NCBI GenBank assembly: GCA_943914555.1
Contig: CALUCM010000020.1
Coordinates: forward strand, 1-21,678
DNA length: 21,678 nt
From: an uncultured Francisella sp.
GTDB taxonomy: Bacteria; Pseudomonadota; Gammaproteobacteria; Burkholderiales; Neisseriaceae
Direction: 5' to 3'
Numbering within the stretch: the stretch's first letter is position 1; each line of letters starts with the position of its first letter. A model generated the notes under the pieces. That model worked only from the letters and a program-made list of their open reading frames with translations, was not told where the DNA came from and did not search any database. Of the stretch, positions 1 through 7,707 are shown in pieces. A program made the position numbers and the translations under genes.

Positions 1-365
1 TGTGGATCATGAGCAAAGCCACTGGCAATTAGCAGGATAATGGGGCGTGAAGCCAAAATACCTATTATGGTTACCACAAATAAAGCAAGAGAGAGCAAAC
101 CAGCTACTTCGCGTGAAAATAATATGGCTTCTTCTTTACTTCTATTTTTTTTAAAATCGCTTAAAATGGGGATGAACGCCTGGGAAAAAGCACCTTCTGC
201 AAAAATTCTTCGTAATAGGTTAGGGATGCGAAAAGCTACCCAGAAAGCATCTGTGATTTTATTAGCACCAAAATATTGGGTGATCACCATATCGCGCAAA
301 AATCCAATGACTCTTGATAGAAAAGTAAAGCCACTGATGGACAAGAAAGATTTGATCAGATTCAT
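1..365 (-). CDS. murJ: MurJ (MviN) lipid II flippase, N-terminal part, cut by window edge
   Basis: Reading the minus strand from the ATG at 365-363 gives an uninterrupted frame of 121 codons that runs off the left edge. The protein begins MNLIKSFLSISGFTFLSRV, followed by GFLRDMVITQYFGA, then DAFWVAFRIPNLLRRIFAEG and AFSQAFIPIL. This is the classic N-terminal signature of MurJ/MviN, the inner-membrane flippase of the MOP superfamily that moves lipid II across the membrane for peptidoglycan synthesis. MurJ is usually about 500 residues with 14 membrane segments, so only the first quarter is here. A hydrophobic segment (LLSLALFVVTIIGILA) near the end fits TM3. The plus-strand open frame at 40-390 is its antisense shadow. 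The gene diverges from dusB. Confidence 0.93.
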   Translation of the reverse strand, partial: MNLIKSFLSISGFTFLSRVIGFLRDMVITQYFGANKITDAFWVAFRIPNLLRRIFAEGAFSQAFIPILSDFKKNRSKEEAILFSREVAGLLSLALFVVTIIGILASRPIILLIASGFAHDP

Positions 366-421
366 AAACGGTAAGCGGCAGAACTGCTAAAGGCCTGGAT
401 TATACTATTTTAATAAGAAAT
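366..421. promoter_or_regulatory. Divergent murJ/dusB promoter region
   Basis: This 56-base gap separates the divergent murJ and dusB genes. A perfect TATAAT -10 box lies on the minus strand at 404-399, facing murJ. A TATACT box overlaps it on the plus strand at 401-406, facing dusB. No convincing -35 hexamer sits at the usual 16-18 base distance from either one, so the assignment is tentative. If both are real, the two polymerases would compete for the same DNA. Confidence 0.35.
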
Positions 422-1477
422 ATGATGAATAATAATAGGCTAACTGCCTGCGATAGCAGAGCTGTGCGCTTTCAAATAGGGAAATTTCCACTATATGACG
501 GATTAGCTTTATCTCCATTAGCAGGCATTACAGATTTACCCTTTCGTCAACTATGTAGAAAATTTGGTGCCGAATGGGTGGTTAGTGAAATGATTAGTGG
601 GCAGCCAAGTTTGCATGGCACATACAAAACAGTACATCGACTTTCTCATGTCGGCGAACGATCACCAATTGTGGTACAAATTGTGGGTCGAGAACCCAAA
701 AAAATGCAGGCTGCTGCATTAAATTATGAAGCAGCCGGAGCTGATGTTATTGATATTAACCTCGGTTGTCCAGCTAAAAAGGTCTGTCATTCCTATGCTG
801 GAAGTGCATTAATGAGAGATCCTGCTCTTGTAAAAGCTATTTTGCAGGAAGTAATTGCGGCAGTTAAAGTACCAGTTACTATTAAAACGCGTTTGGGTTT
901 TGATGAAGAGCATATCAATGTGATAGAGATTGCTAAAATAGCACAACAAACTGGTGTTGCTGCCATGGCTATTCATGGACGTACGCGACAACAGATGTTT
1001 ACTGGTAAAGCGCGTTATGCTCCTATCAAAGAAGTGGTACAAGAGGTTGATATTCCGATATGGGTTAATGGTGATGTTGATAGTGCCCAGAAAGCGATCA
1101 CTGCTTTAGAGGAAAGTGGAGCTGCAGGGGTAATGATTGGTAGAGCCGCACAGGGACGACCATGGATTTTTACTGAAATTAAGGAGTTTTTTAGAAGTCG
1201 CAGGCAACTTGTATTGCCATTTGAGCTAATTTCCAGGACAATTAAAGCACATATAGCCGAGATTCACCTTTTCTATGGCCAAGGTTATGGGCATAGAATT
1301 GCGCGCAAACATATCATTTACTACTTTAATTTGTTGCGCGCAGAGAAACGTGTTCTGACTGAGATTTTATCTATTCAGGGGGAGCAGGCGCAAAGAGAGG
1401 CAATAAACAACATTTTGCATCAGTCTTGGGCGCAAGATTATTACTATAAGTATTACGATAATAAACAGGAGCGATAG
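422..1477 (+). CDS. dusB: tRNA-dihydrouridine synthase B
   Basis: A flavin enzyme that reduces uridine to dihydrouridine in the D-loop of tRNAs, using FMN and NADPH. The 351-residue protein has a TIM-barrel start (LALSPLAGITDLPFRQLCRK), then DINLGCPAKKV around residues 111-121, where Cys116 is the conserved catalytic acid. The FMN-phosphate region follows (VNGDVDSAQKA, then GVMIGRAAQGRPWIF). The N-terminus is about 15 residues longer than E. coli DusB, whose start aligns near RFQIGKF. No internal ATG gives a better start, and the Shine-Dalgarno sequence is weak. The stop overlaps the fis ribosome-binding site by a base or two, matching the known dusB-fis operon of gammaproteobacteria. Confidence 0.95.
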   Translation: MMNNNRLTACDSRAVRFQIGKFPLYDGLALSPLAGITDLPFRQLCRKFGAEWVVSEMISGQPSLHGTYKTVHRLSHVGERSPIVVQIVGREPKKMQAAALNYEAAGADVIDINLGCPAKKVCHSYAGSALMRDPALVKAILQEVIAAVKVPVTIKTRLGFDEEHINVIEIAKIAQQTGVAAMAIHGRTRQQMFTGKARYAPIKEVVQEVDIPIWVNGDVDSAQKAITALEESGAAGVMIGRAAQGRPWIFTEIKEFFRSRRQLVLPFELISRTIKAHIAEIHLFYGQGYGHRIARKHIIYYFNLLRAEKRVLTEILSIQGEQAQREAINNILHQSWAQDYYYKYYDNKQER

Positions 1478-1487
1478 GACAATATCG

Positions 1488-1733
1488 ATGGATCGTCAAC
1501 AAGTAGGGATGAGTAAAATTGGCAAATGTATTTGTGAGAGTTTGACAGTTTATTTTGAGGAGCTGCAAGGAGAAACACCCAGTCGAGTGTATGACATGGT
1601 CATTGAAGAAGTTGAACGTTCCTTGCTGTCTTATATTTTGGAGCGCTATGATGAAAATCGCTCTAAAGCTGCCAAAGTACTGGGTCTTAGTCGTAGCTCA
1701 TTAGGAGCTAGGATTAAAAAATATCATCTTTAA
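1488..1733 (+). CDS. fis: Fis nucleoid-associated DNA-binding protein
   Basis: A small homodimeric DNA-bending protein that regulates transcription and nucleoid structure. The C-terminal helix-turn-helix is clear: ENRSKAAKVLGLSRSSLGAR followed by IKKYHL, preceded by the dimer helices (SRVYDMVIEEVERSLLSYIL). The start at 1488 has AGGA at 1476-1479, 8 bases upstream. Another in-frame ATG at 1509 lacks proper spacing. At 81 residues it is shorter than the 98-residue E. coli Fis; the missing part corresponds to the N-terminal beta-hairpin arm needed for Hin invertase activation, while the DNA-binding core is intact. It lies 10 bases after dusB and 31 before purH. Confidence 0.93.
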   Translation: MDRQQVGMSKIGKCICESLTVYFEELQGETPSRVYDMVIEEVERSLLSYILERYDENRSKAAKVLGLSRSSLGARIKKYHL

Positions 1734-1754
1734 ATATAGTCAATAGCAGTATAT

Positions 1755-1759
1755 GGAGG
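1755..1759 (+). promoter_or_regulatory. Ribosome-binding site that fixes a TTG start for purH
   Basis: GGAGG at 1755-1759 lies 5 bases before an in-frame TTG at 1765. It overlaps the upstream in-frame ATG at 1753, which itself has no Shine-Dalgarno sequence. This favours TTG as the true start. Confidence 0.65.
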
Positions 1760-1764
1760 CAACA

Positions 1765-3345
1765 TTGTCCGCGTCACAGATAAAGCGTGCTTTAATTAGC
1801 ACATCTGATAAAAAAGGAGTTGTTGCATTTGCTCGTGCCTTGCAACAGGGAGGAGTAGAGATCTTATCCACAGGTGGCACAGCTTGTTTACTTTCTGAGG
1901 CCGGGATTTCTGTTATAGAAGTTAAAGAGGTGATTGGGTTCCCCGAAATATTAGATGGTCGTGTTAAAACCTTGCATCCTAAAATCCATGCTGCCTTATT
2001 GGCCAGAAGAGATAAAGCCTCACATATGGAAACTTTGGCAAGATATGGTATTGATGCAATCGATTTACTTTGTGTTAATTTGTATCCTTTTGAAGAAACG
2101 ATTAACAAAGCTAATGTCACTTTAGAAGAAGCGATTGAAAATATTGACATAGGTGGTCCTACTATGATTCGCGCTGCAGCGAAAAATTGGCGTTCGGTCA
2201 GTGTCTTAACTGATCCAGAAGATTATCATGAATTTTTAAATCATTGGCGAGAATCAGCTGGTTTATTAAGTAACAAATATCGTTTTTATCTTGCAGGTAA
2301 AGCTTTCGCTCACACGGCACGATATGATCGTTTAATCAGCGATTATTGGCACAGGGTTGATGATCAAGGGCATGAGCGTAAAGATACCATATTCCCTCAA
2401 GAAATAAATCTTATGTTTAAAAAACGAGAAGATCTGCGCTATGGTGAAAATCCACATCAACAGGCAGCTTTTTATCAAGATGAATCAAGGCCAATTGGTG
2501 GTATTGCTGATTACCAACAGTTACAAGGTAAGGCTTTGTCTTATAACAATATTATGGACGCTGATGCCGCTTGGGAAATCAGCAAAGTATTTGATCAAGC
2601 CAGTTGTGCGATTGTCAAACATAGTAATCCCTGTGGTGTTGCCACGGCAAGGGATGCATTACGTGCTTATGAAAATGCTTTGGCGACTGATCCTAAAAGC
2701 GCCTTTGGTGGGGTGATTGCCTTTAATTGTGAATTGGACGAACAAACAGCACATGAAATTATTAGCAAACAGTTTGTAGAGGTATTAGTTGCGCCTGGGT
2801 TTAGCAAGCGGGCTTTAGAAATATTGGCTGAGAAGAAAAATATTCGTCTTTTATGCTTACCATTGAGTAAAGAACATAATACCTTTGAATTAAAGCGTGT
2901 AGGGGGTGGGGTATTGATACAAACTGGAGATTATCATGATTTACAGGTGGATCATTGGCAGGTTGTGACCACGCGCAAACCGAGTGCGGAAGAGTTAAAT
3001 GATTTGCAATTTTTATGGAAGGTCGTGAAATTTGTGAAATCAAATGCCGTTGTCTTTGGTAAACATGGACGGACTTATGGGATTGGTGCAGGGCAAATGA
3101 GCCGTGTGGATGCGAGTTTCATGGCTACCAAAAAAGCGCATGAAGCAAATCTTTCTTTGCAAGGAGCTCTTGCTGCTTCAGATGCTTTTTTTCCTTTTCG
3201 AGATGGACTAGATTTATTGGCCCAAGAAGGAATTAAGGCAGTCGTTCAGCCAGGTGGTTCTATACGCGATGAAGAAGTCATTCAAGCTGCTAATGAGCAT
3301 GATATGGCTATGATATTTACTGGTGTAAGGCATTTTAGACATTAA
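1765..3345 (+). CDS. purH: Bifunctional AICAR formyltransferase / IMP cyclohydrolase
   Basis: Catalyses the last two steps of de novo IMP synthesis in the cytosol. The N-terminal MGS-like cyclohydrolase domain shows KRALISTSDKKGVVAFA, EILSTGGTACLL and GRVKTLHPKIHAALLARRD. The C-terminal transformylase domain shows RYGENPHQQAAFY, then VKHSNPCGVA, which carries the Lys-His catalytic pair, and ends QPGGSIRDEEVIQAANEHD then MAMIFTGVRHFRH. From the TTG start it is 526 residues, close to E. coli PurH (529), and the residues before KRALIS match the family in length. An ATG 12 bases upstream would add four residues but lacks a ribosome-binding site. The full set of domains is intact. It lies between fis and hldD with short gaps, likely in one operon. 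Confidence 0.96.
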   Translation: MSASQIKRALISTSDKKGVVAFARALQQGGVEILSTGGTACLLSEAGISVIEVKEVIGFPEILDGRVKTLHPKIHAALLARRDKASHMETLARYGIDAIDLLCVNLYPFEETINKANVTLEEAIENIDIGGPTMIRAAAKNWRSVSVLTDPEDYHEFLNHWRESAGLLSNKYRFYLAGKAFAHTARYDRLISDYWHRVDDQGHERKDTIFPQEINLMFKKREDLRYGENPHQQAAFYQDESRPIGGIADYQQLQGKALSYNNIMDADAAWEISKVFDQASCAIVKHSNPCGVATARDALRAYENALATDPKSAFGGVIAFNCELDEQTAHEIISKQFVEVLVAPGFSKRALEILAEKKNIRLLCLPLSKEHNTFELKRVGGGVLIQTGDYHDLQVDHWQVVTTRKPSAEELNDLQFLWKVVKFVKSNAVVFGKHGRTYGIGAGQMSRVDASFMATKKAHEANLSLQGALAASDAFFPFRDGLDLLAQEGIKAVVQPGGSIRDEEVIQAANEHDMAMIFTGVRHFRH

Positions 3346-3358
3346 GGGATTTTGCTAT

Positions 3359-4357
3359 ATGGATGCATACATTATTACAGGTGCTGCAGGGTTGATCGGT
3401 AGCAACATTGTTCAGGCTTTGGCGAAAACCGGTAACCATTATTTGATTGCAGTGGATGACTTAGAGAAACGGGATCAGTTTTTTAATTTACTACGTGCTC
3501 CTGTGACTGATTATTATGATAAACATGAGTTATTATCAGTACTTAACACAAATGAGTTAAAGCATTTGAAAATTAAAGCGATTTTTCATGAGGGTGCCTG
3601 TTCGGATACCATGAATCATGATGCCCCCTTTATGATGCGCAATAATTATCGCTATACTGTTGAATTATTTCAATGGGCTCAAGCTAAGGCTATTCCTTTT
3701 TTATATGCTTCAAGTGCTGCCGTATATGGGGCAAGTGCAGTATTTAAGGAAGAACGCCGCTATGAAGCACCTTTGAATATCTATGGATACTCTAAATTTC
3801 TGTTTGACGAGTATGTGCGTCATTATCTTACTTACCGCGAGTTGACAGCGCCAGTAGTGGGGTTTCGTTATTTCAATGTCTATGGCTTTGGTGAGCAGCA
3901 CAAAGGGCGCATGGCTTCAGTAGTATTGCACCATTACCGCCAATATCGAGAAAAAGGTTTTGTTGAGTTATTTGGTGCTTATGATGGTTATGCTGCTGGC
4001 GAACAGAAACGTGACTTTATTGCGGTAGAAGATGTGGCTAAAGTCAATTTATTTTTTCTGAAGAATGCCAAAACAGGAATTTATAATTTAGGAACGGGAT
4101 TAAGCCGTTCTTTTAATGACTTAGCCGCAGCCACAGTCAATACCCTGCGCACTTTATCCAATAAAAAGCCTTTGTCTTTGGTAGAGCTAGTAGAACAGGG
4201 GTTGATTCGCTATGTTGATTTTCCTGATTCGCTTAAAGGTAAGTACCAAAGTTTTACACAAGCAGACATCTCTTTATTAAGAAATGCTGGTTATCATGAG
4301 CAGTTTTTATCTTTAGAAGAGGGAATTGACCGTTACATTAGGCTAAATGAACAGTAA
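3359..4357 (+). CDS. hldD: ADP-L-glycero-D-manno-heptose 6-epimerase
   Basis: Converts ADP-D-glycero-D-manno-heptose to the L-glycero epimer used in the lipopolysaccharide inner core. It is a short-chain dehydrogenase-like NADP enzyme with a Rossmann fingerprint TGAAGLIGSN (GxxGxxG at residues 8-14). AIFHEGACSDT and FLYASSAAVYGA follow, then IYGYSKFLFDEYVRHYL with the catalytic YxxxK (Tyr142, Lys146), GFRYFNVYG and HKGRMASV, in which Lys182 matches the second catalytic lysine of E. coli HldD. At 332 residues it is slightly longer than E. coli (310). AAGGGA at 3344-3349, overlapping the purH stop, is the ribosome-binding site, 9 bases before the ATG. It shows the cell makes heptose-containing LPS. 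It is placed away from other LPS core genes. Confidence 0.95.
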   Translation: MDAYIITGAAGLIGSNIVQALAKTGNHYLIAVDDLEKRDQFFNLLRAPVTDYYDKHELLSVLNTNELKHLKIKAIFHEGACSDTMNHDAPFMMRNNYRYTVELFQWAQAKAIPFLYASSAAVYGASAVFKEERRYEAPLNIYGYSKFLFDEYVRHYLTYRELTAPVVGFRYFNVYGFGEQHKGRMASVVLHHYRQYREKGFVELFGAYDGYAAGEQKRDFIAVEDVAKVNLFFLKNAKTGIYNLGTGLSRSFNDLAAATVNTLRTLSNKKPLSLVELVEQGLIRYVDFPDSLKGKYQSFTQADISLLRNAGYHEQFLSLEEGIDRYIRLNEQ

Positions 4358-4359
4358 TA

Positions 4360-4366
4360 AAGGAGG
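4360..4366 (+). promoter_or_regulatory. Strong ribosome-binding site for the serpin-like lipoprotein
   Basis: AAGGAGG ends 7 bases before the ATG at 4374. The longer open frame begins at 4347 inside hldD and has this element within its coding part, so the start is moved to 4374, which also exposes a clean lipoprotein signal peptide. Confidence 0.8.
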
Positions 4367-4373
4367 CAATGAT

Positions 4374-5399
4374 ATGTTAAATAAATATATGGGCTTAATA
4401 ATTAGTCTTTTTAGCTTAGGAGCTTGTGCACAAGTGGTACATCAACAAAAGTTTACTATAAAAGGAGATTATCCTAGTTTTACTTATCAAGGCAATGATA
4501 TTTATGCCGGAGCTATGAATCTTGCCTGGACCGAATTAAGCCAATCTATTATTAAAGCGCCTATTCATTTAGATAGTGCTGATTCTCAAGTGCAAGCGCA
4601 AGTGTACAATTATAATCATCCTGTTTTTACCGCCAAGGACATTGAAAGTAATAGCTATTATGTGAAAAGTGGGCGTGGTCAGTCTATTGTTGATACCATC
4701 AATCAAGAAGTAAAAGTGAAATTTCCTCACAAAAAACTTGCTGATTTACAGTTGAAGTTGGGTAAGGATGATGTATTAGCTTACGCTTATTTGGCCAAGG
4801 CAGTACAGTATCAGACTCCTTTTGCGCAAACTGTGATGAATTTCTCGGGAAAAAAAGTCAAAGCAATGAGCGCAACCACTGCTGCCATGCGTGCCAATTT
4901 AGCCCTGCTTGATTATCATGATAATAACGATTTTGTACTGCGTCTACGTTTAAAAGAACCGACAGAGGAATTGTATTTAATCAAGGGACATGATCAGGCT
5001 TCCATTAAAGAGATTGTTTCTTTGATAAAAACCCACGGACAAGAGGCTGCGTTGCAAAACTCTGATCATTTTAAGGTACCTTTTCTTAGTTTGCTGGCAA
5101 AAAATACACACCCAGATTTGGTAGGTAAACGTTTTCTTAATCAAGGATTTGAAAATAATGTAATCGGCGTTATGATAGAAAACATTCAATTTCAAATGGA
5201 TGAAATCGGAGCAAGTGTGGAAAATGATGCAGTCATTAGTATGGTTAGCATGTCGGCGCCAAGTGCGCAACAGCCTAAGGATCTGATTTTTGATCGGCCT
5301 TATTGGTTAGTAATGAAGATGAAAAATGCCGTTACCCCTTATCTAGTGATTCATGTGCGTAATTCTCAGCTGATGAAATTGGTTAGCACAGCGCAGTAA
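4374..5399 (+). CDS. Predicted lipoprotein with a serpin-like fold
   Basis: A 341-residue protein that begins MLNKYMGLIISLFSLGAC, a short lipoprotein signal peptide with lipobox LGAC. Residue +2 is Ala, so outer-membrane sorting is expected. The mature part has serpin-like landmarks in the right order: DTINQEVKVKFPHKKLADL resembles the serpin IN-x-W-V...T..KI.DL block; DVLAYAYLAKAVQYQTPF followed by MNFSGKKVKAM resembles the NA-x-YFKG-x-W...F block; IQFQMDEIGASVENDA resembles the reactive-loop hinge; IFDRPYWLVMKMK resembles the F-x-A-DRPF strand. In the hinge, the positions that are normally small (Ala/Gly) read V, E, N, D, so loop insertion and classic protease inhibition look unlikely. The fold call rests on motif order only. 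The gene starts 16 bases after hldD and abuts apaH. Confidence 0.6.
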   Translation: MLNKYMGLIISLFSLGACAQVVHQQKFTIKGDYPSFTYQGNDIYAGAMNLAWTELSQSIIKAPIHLDSADSQVQAQVYNYNHPVFTAKDIESNSYYVKSGRGQSIVDTINQEVKVKFPHKKLADLQLKLGKDDVLAYAYLAKAVQYQTPFAQTVMNFSGKKVKAMSATTAAMRANLALLDYHDNNDFVLRLRLKEPTEELYLIKGHDQASIKEIVSLIKTHGQEAALQNSDHFKVPFLSLLAKNTHPDLVGKRFLNQGFENNVIGVMIENIQFQMDEIGASVENDAVISMVSMSAPSAQQPKDLIFDRPYWLVMKMKNAVTPYLVIHVRNSQLMKLVSTAQ

Positions 5400-5400
5400 T

Positions 5401-6216
5401 ATGGCGCATTATGTCATAGGTGATGTTCAAGGTTGTTTAATTACTCTACAGCGTCTGTTGCGACAGCTTGATTTTAATTATGGCAAAGATACGGTCACTT
5501 TTGTGGGCGATTTGGTGAATCGCGGACCAGATTCTCTTGGCACTTTGCGTTTTATCAAATCGCATGCGGATTGTATGGAGACAGTGCTTGGCAACCATGA
5601 TCTATATTTATTGTCGCAATCGCTAAAAAAACACCCTCAATACAAGAAAAAGGATACGATAGCGCCAATCTTTCAGGCCAAAGATCAAGCTATATTAATT
5701 ACATGGCTGCGTTCCCAGCCTTTATATTTGCATTATCCACCTTACTTGATTGTGCATGCAGGCGTTCATCCGCAGTGGAGCTGGCAAGAGGTTTGCGATT
5801 ATGGCGATGAATTGTCTATGTGGCTAAAGGGAGCGCATTTTCCGTGTTTAATGAACCAAATGTATGGCAACAAACCAAATGTCGATTATGAAGAAATGTT
5901 GGTATTTGATCGATTGCGGTTTTCCATTAATGTATTTACGCGCATGCGTGTGGTGCGTTTGCATGATTATGGGTTAGATTTTGATTTTAAAGGACAATTA
6001 TCGCAGCTGCCTAAAGGGTTATTGCCATGGTTTGCAATTGAAAATCCTGGGTTACAAGGTATGCATGTTTTATTTGGTCATTGGTCAGCACTTGGTTTGT
6101 ATCAAACAAATAAGGTCACTGCTCTTGATACTGGAGTAGTGTGGGGTGGTAAATTGACTGCTTATAATATGAAAACTAATGAAGTAACCAGTGTGACCAG
6201 CGAGTTACGCCAGTAA
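5401..6216 (+). CDS. apaH: Symmetrical diadenosine tetraphosphatase
   Basis: Hydrolyses Ap4A to two ADP and can remove Np4-type caps from RNA. It is a metallophosphoesterase of the PPP family with the motifs GDVQGC (residues 7-12), FVGDLVNRGPDSLG and VLGNHDLYLL, then LIVHAGVHPQW and LFGHWSALG. These supply the two-metal site. At 271 residues it is close to E. coli ApaH (280). The ATG follows the upstream stop codon by a single base and no Shine-Dalgarno sequence is visible, so translation is probably coupled to the lipoprotein gene. It is not next to ksgA/apaG as in E. coli. Confidence 0.95.
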   Translation: MAHYVIGDVQGCLITLQRLLRQLDFNYGKDTVTFVGDLVNRGPDSLGTLRFIKSHADCMETVLGNHDLYLLSQSLKKHPQYKKKDTIAPIFQAKDQAILITWLRSQPLYLHYPPYLIVHAGVHPQWSWQEVCDYGDELSMWLKGAHFPCLMNQMYGNKPNVDYEEMLVFDRLRFSINVFTRMRVVRLHDYGLDFDFKGQLSQLPKGLLPWFAIENPGLQGMHVLFGHWSALGLYQTNKVTALDTGVVWGGKLTAYNMKTNEVTSVTSELRQ

Positions 6217-6368
6217 GAAGCTTATATTACGTGCGCTCATTCTATGTTAGAATAATAGCTTAAATTGTCGCGCTGAATGACAGCTGGGCCGGATTTACAC
6301 AGGATTACTTTAGGTTTAGTTATCCTGATTTAAGCACTTACATTAATATGGAATTGGAAGACAAGCAG
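6217..6368. other. apaH-tig intergenic region with small inverted repeats
   Basis: A 152-base gap. ATTCTA (6239-6244) and TAGAAT (6248-6253) form a perfect 6-bp hairpin with a 3-base loop, flanked by an outer AAGCT/AGCTT pair (6218-6222 with 6257-6261). A second imperfect stem is 6300-6308 with 6319-6327 (loop of 10). Neither is followed by a T-run, so they are not clear terminators. A tig promoter should lie here, but no good -35/-10 pair was found. Confidence 0.3.
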
Positions 6369-7676
6369 ATGGCGGTTGAAATAGAAACCTTAGAAGGATT
6401 ACAACGCAAGATCATCTTAATTTTATCTCGGTCTGAGATTGAAAAAGAGGTAGAAAAGAAACTGCGTCAAACACAAAAAAAAGTACGTTTGGCTGGTTTT
6501 CGTCCAGGTAAAGTCCCTTTAAAATTAGTAGAGGACCGATATGGAGAAAATACACGTAATGAAGTGTTAAACAGCCAGGCATATGAAAAATTTTATACCT
6601 GTGCTGCGCAGCAGAAGTTGGCGGTAGCAGGTTTAAGAAAAATGGAAATGTTGCCTAATGATGATAATGATAAGGAATCAATTCAAGTGGCTGTTTTGTT
6701 TGAGGTATTGCCTGAAACAATTGATTTAAGTGGATTATCACAAAGAGAAATACAGAAAGCAGTGGTACAAATTGATGATGCGGATGTGGATAGAACGTTG
6801 GAAAAAATACGTAAGCAACAAGCTCATTATGAGATCGTACCCAGAGCAGCGAAAAAAGAAGACCAAGTGAGTATTGATTTTATTGGCCGATTAAATGGCC
6901 AAGCTTTTAAAGGCGGGAGCGCTAAAGACTACTCTTTGATCATTGGTGGCGGTAGTTTGTTAGAGCAGCTTGAAAATGCCTTAGTTGGTATGAAGGTAGG
7001 AGAAACAAAAGAAGTAAATGTTGATTTTCCTGAAAAGTATCATGCTGCTGATTTAGCGGGAAAAAAAGCTGTGTTTACAATTACCATGCAAGAAGTCAAA
7101 GAAGCTGTTTTGCCTATAGTGGATGAAAACTTTGCTAAATCTTTGGGTATAAAAGATGGACAAGTCGATAAAATGAAAGAAGAGATTAGGGCAAATTTAC
7201 AACGTGAAGTAGAAAAGCGGTTGAATATGATTAACCGCGATGCAGTGCTTGATTTACTTCTTAGTATGGGAGATTTTGCTTTACCGCAAGTGATGGTTGA
7301 TCGTGAAATCACACGTTTAAAACAAAAAGCTGCTTCTTCTACAGCTAATAATGCTTCTGTTGAGAAAACTGAGGCGGCATCGGATGATTTATTTAGAAAG
7401 CAGGCAGAAAAATCTATTAAGATTGGGCTTATTTTAAATCAAATTATGGATCAAGAATTGTTAGTAGCTAGTGATAAAGAAGTGCGCCAAGTGATTGATG
7501 ACATTGCGCAGAATTATGAGGATCCGCAAGAAGTAGTGCATTATTACTTAAGTCATAAAGATGAATATGCCAATGCAAGGTCTGTGGCAACCGAAAAAAA
7601 TATTGTTGACTTTGTGTTAAGTAAAGTTAGAGTAAAAGAAGTCAAGCATAGCATAGAAGATTTAATGAAGTTTTAG
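6369..7676 (+). CDS. tig: Trigger factor, ribosome-associated chaperone
   Basis: Binds the ribosome exit tunnel and shields nascent chains; it also has peptidyl-prolyl isomerase activity. The N-terminal domain has the ribosome-docking signature GFRPGKVP at residues 43-50. The FKBP-like domain follows (QVSIDFIGRLNGQAFKGG, then LIIGGGSLLEQLENALVGMK and AVFTITMQEVKE). A helical C-terminal chaperone domain completes it. Starting at 6369 gives 435 residues beginning MAVEIETLEG, aligned with the E. coli start (432 residues), and GGAAG at 6356-6360 lies 8 bases upstream. An in-frame ATG at 6348 would add seven residues without a ribosome-binding site. It heads the conserved tig-clpP-clpX cluster. 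Confidence 0.96.
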   Translation: MAVEIETLEGLQRKIILILSRSEIEKEVEKKLRQTQKKVRLAGFRPGKVPLKLVEDRYGENTRNEVLNSQAYEKFYTCAAQQKLAVAGLRKMEMLPNDDNDKESIQVAVLFEVLPETIDLSGLSQREIQKAVVQIDDADVDRTLEKIRKQQAHYEIVPRAAKKEDQVSIDFIGRLNGQAFKGGSAKDYSLIIGGGSLLEQLENALVGMKVGETKEVNVDFPEKYHAADLAGKKAVFTITMQEVKEAVLPIVDENFAKSLGIKDGQVDKMKEEIRANLQREVEKRLNMINRDAVLDLLLSMGDFALPQVMVDREITRLKQKAASSTANNASVEKTEAASDDLFRKQAEKSIKIGLILNQIMDQELLVASDKEVRQVIDDIAQNYEDPQEVVHYYLSHKDEYANARSVATEKNIVDFVLSKVRVKEVKHSIEDLMKF

Positions 7677-7707
7677 TAAAGGCCTGATTTAGGTACTTGG
7701 ATGAATT

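Noticed and set aside
40..390. Plus-strand open frame of 116 codons
   Set aside because: It is antisense to a clear MurJ N-terminus on the minus strand, and its lysine/arginine-rich composition matches no known family.
1740..2150. Minus-strand open frame inside purH
   Set aside because: It is a shadow of the conserved purH frame with no ribosome-binding site or recognisable motif. The same applies to the minus-strand frames inside clpX, leuA, tig and rpsA.
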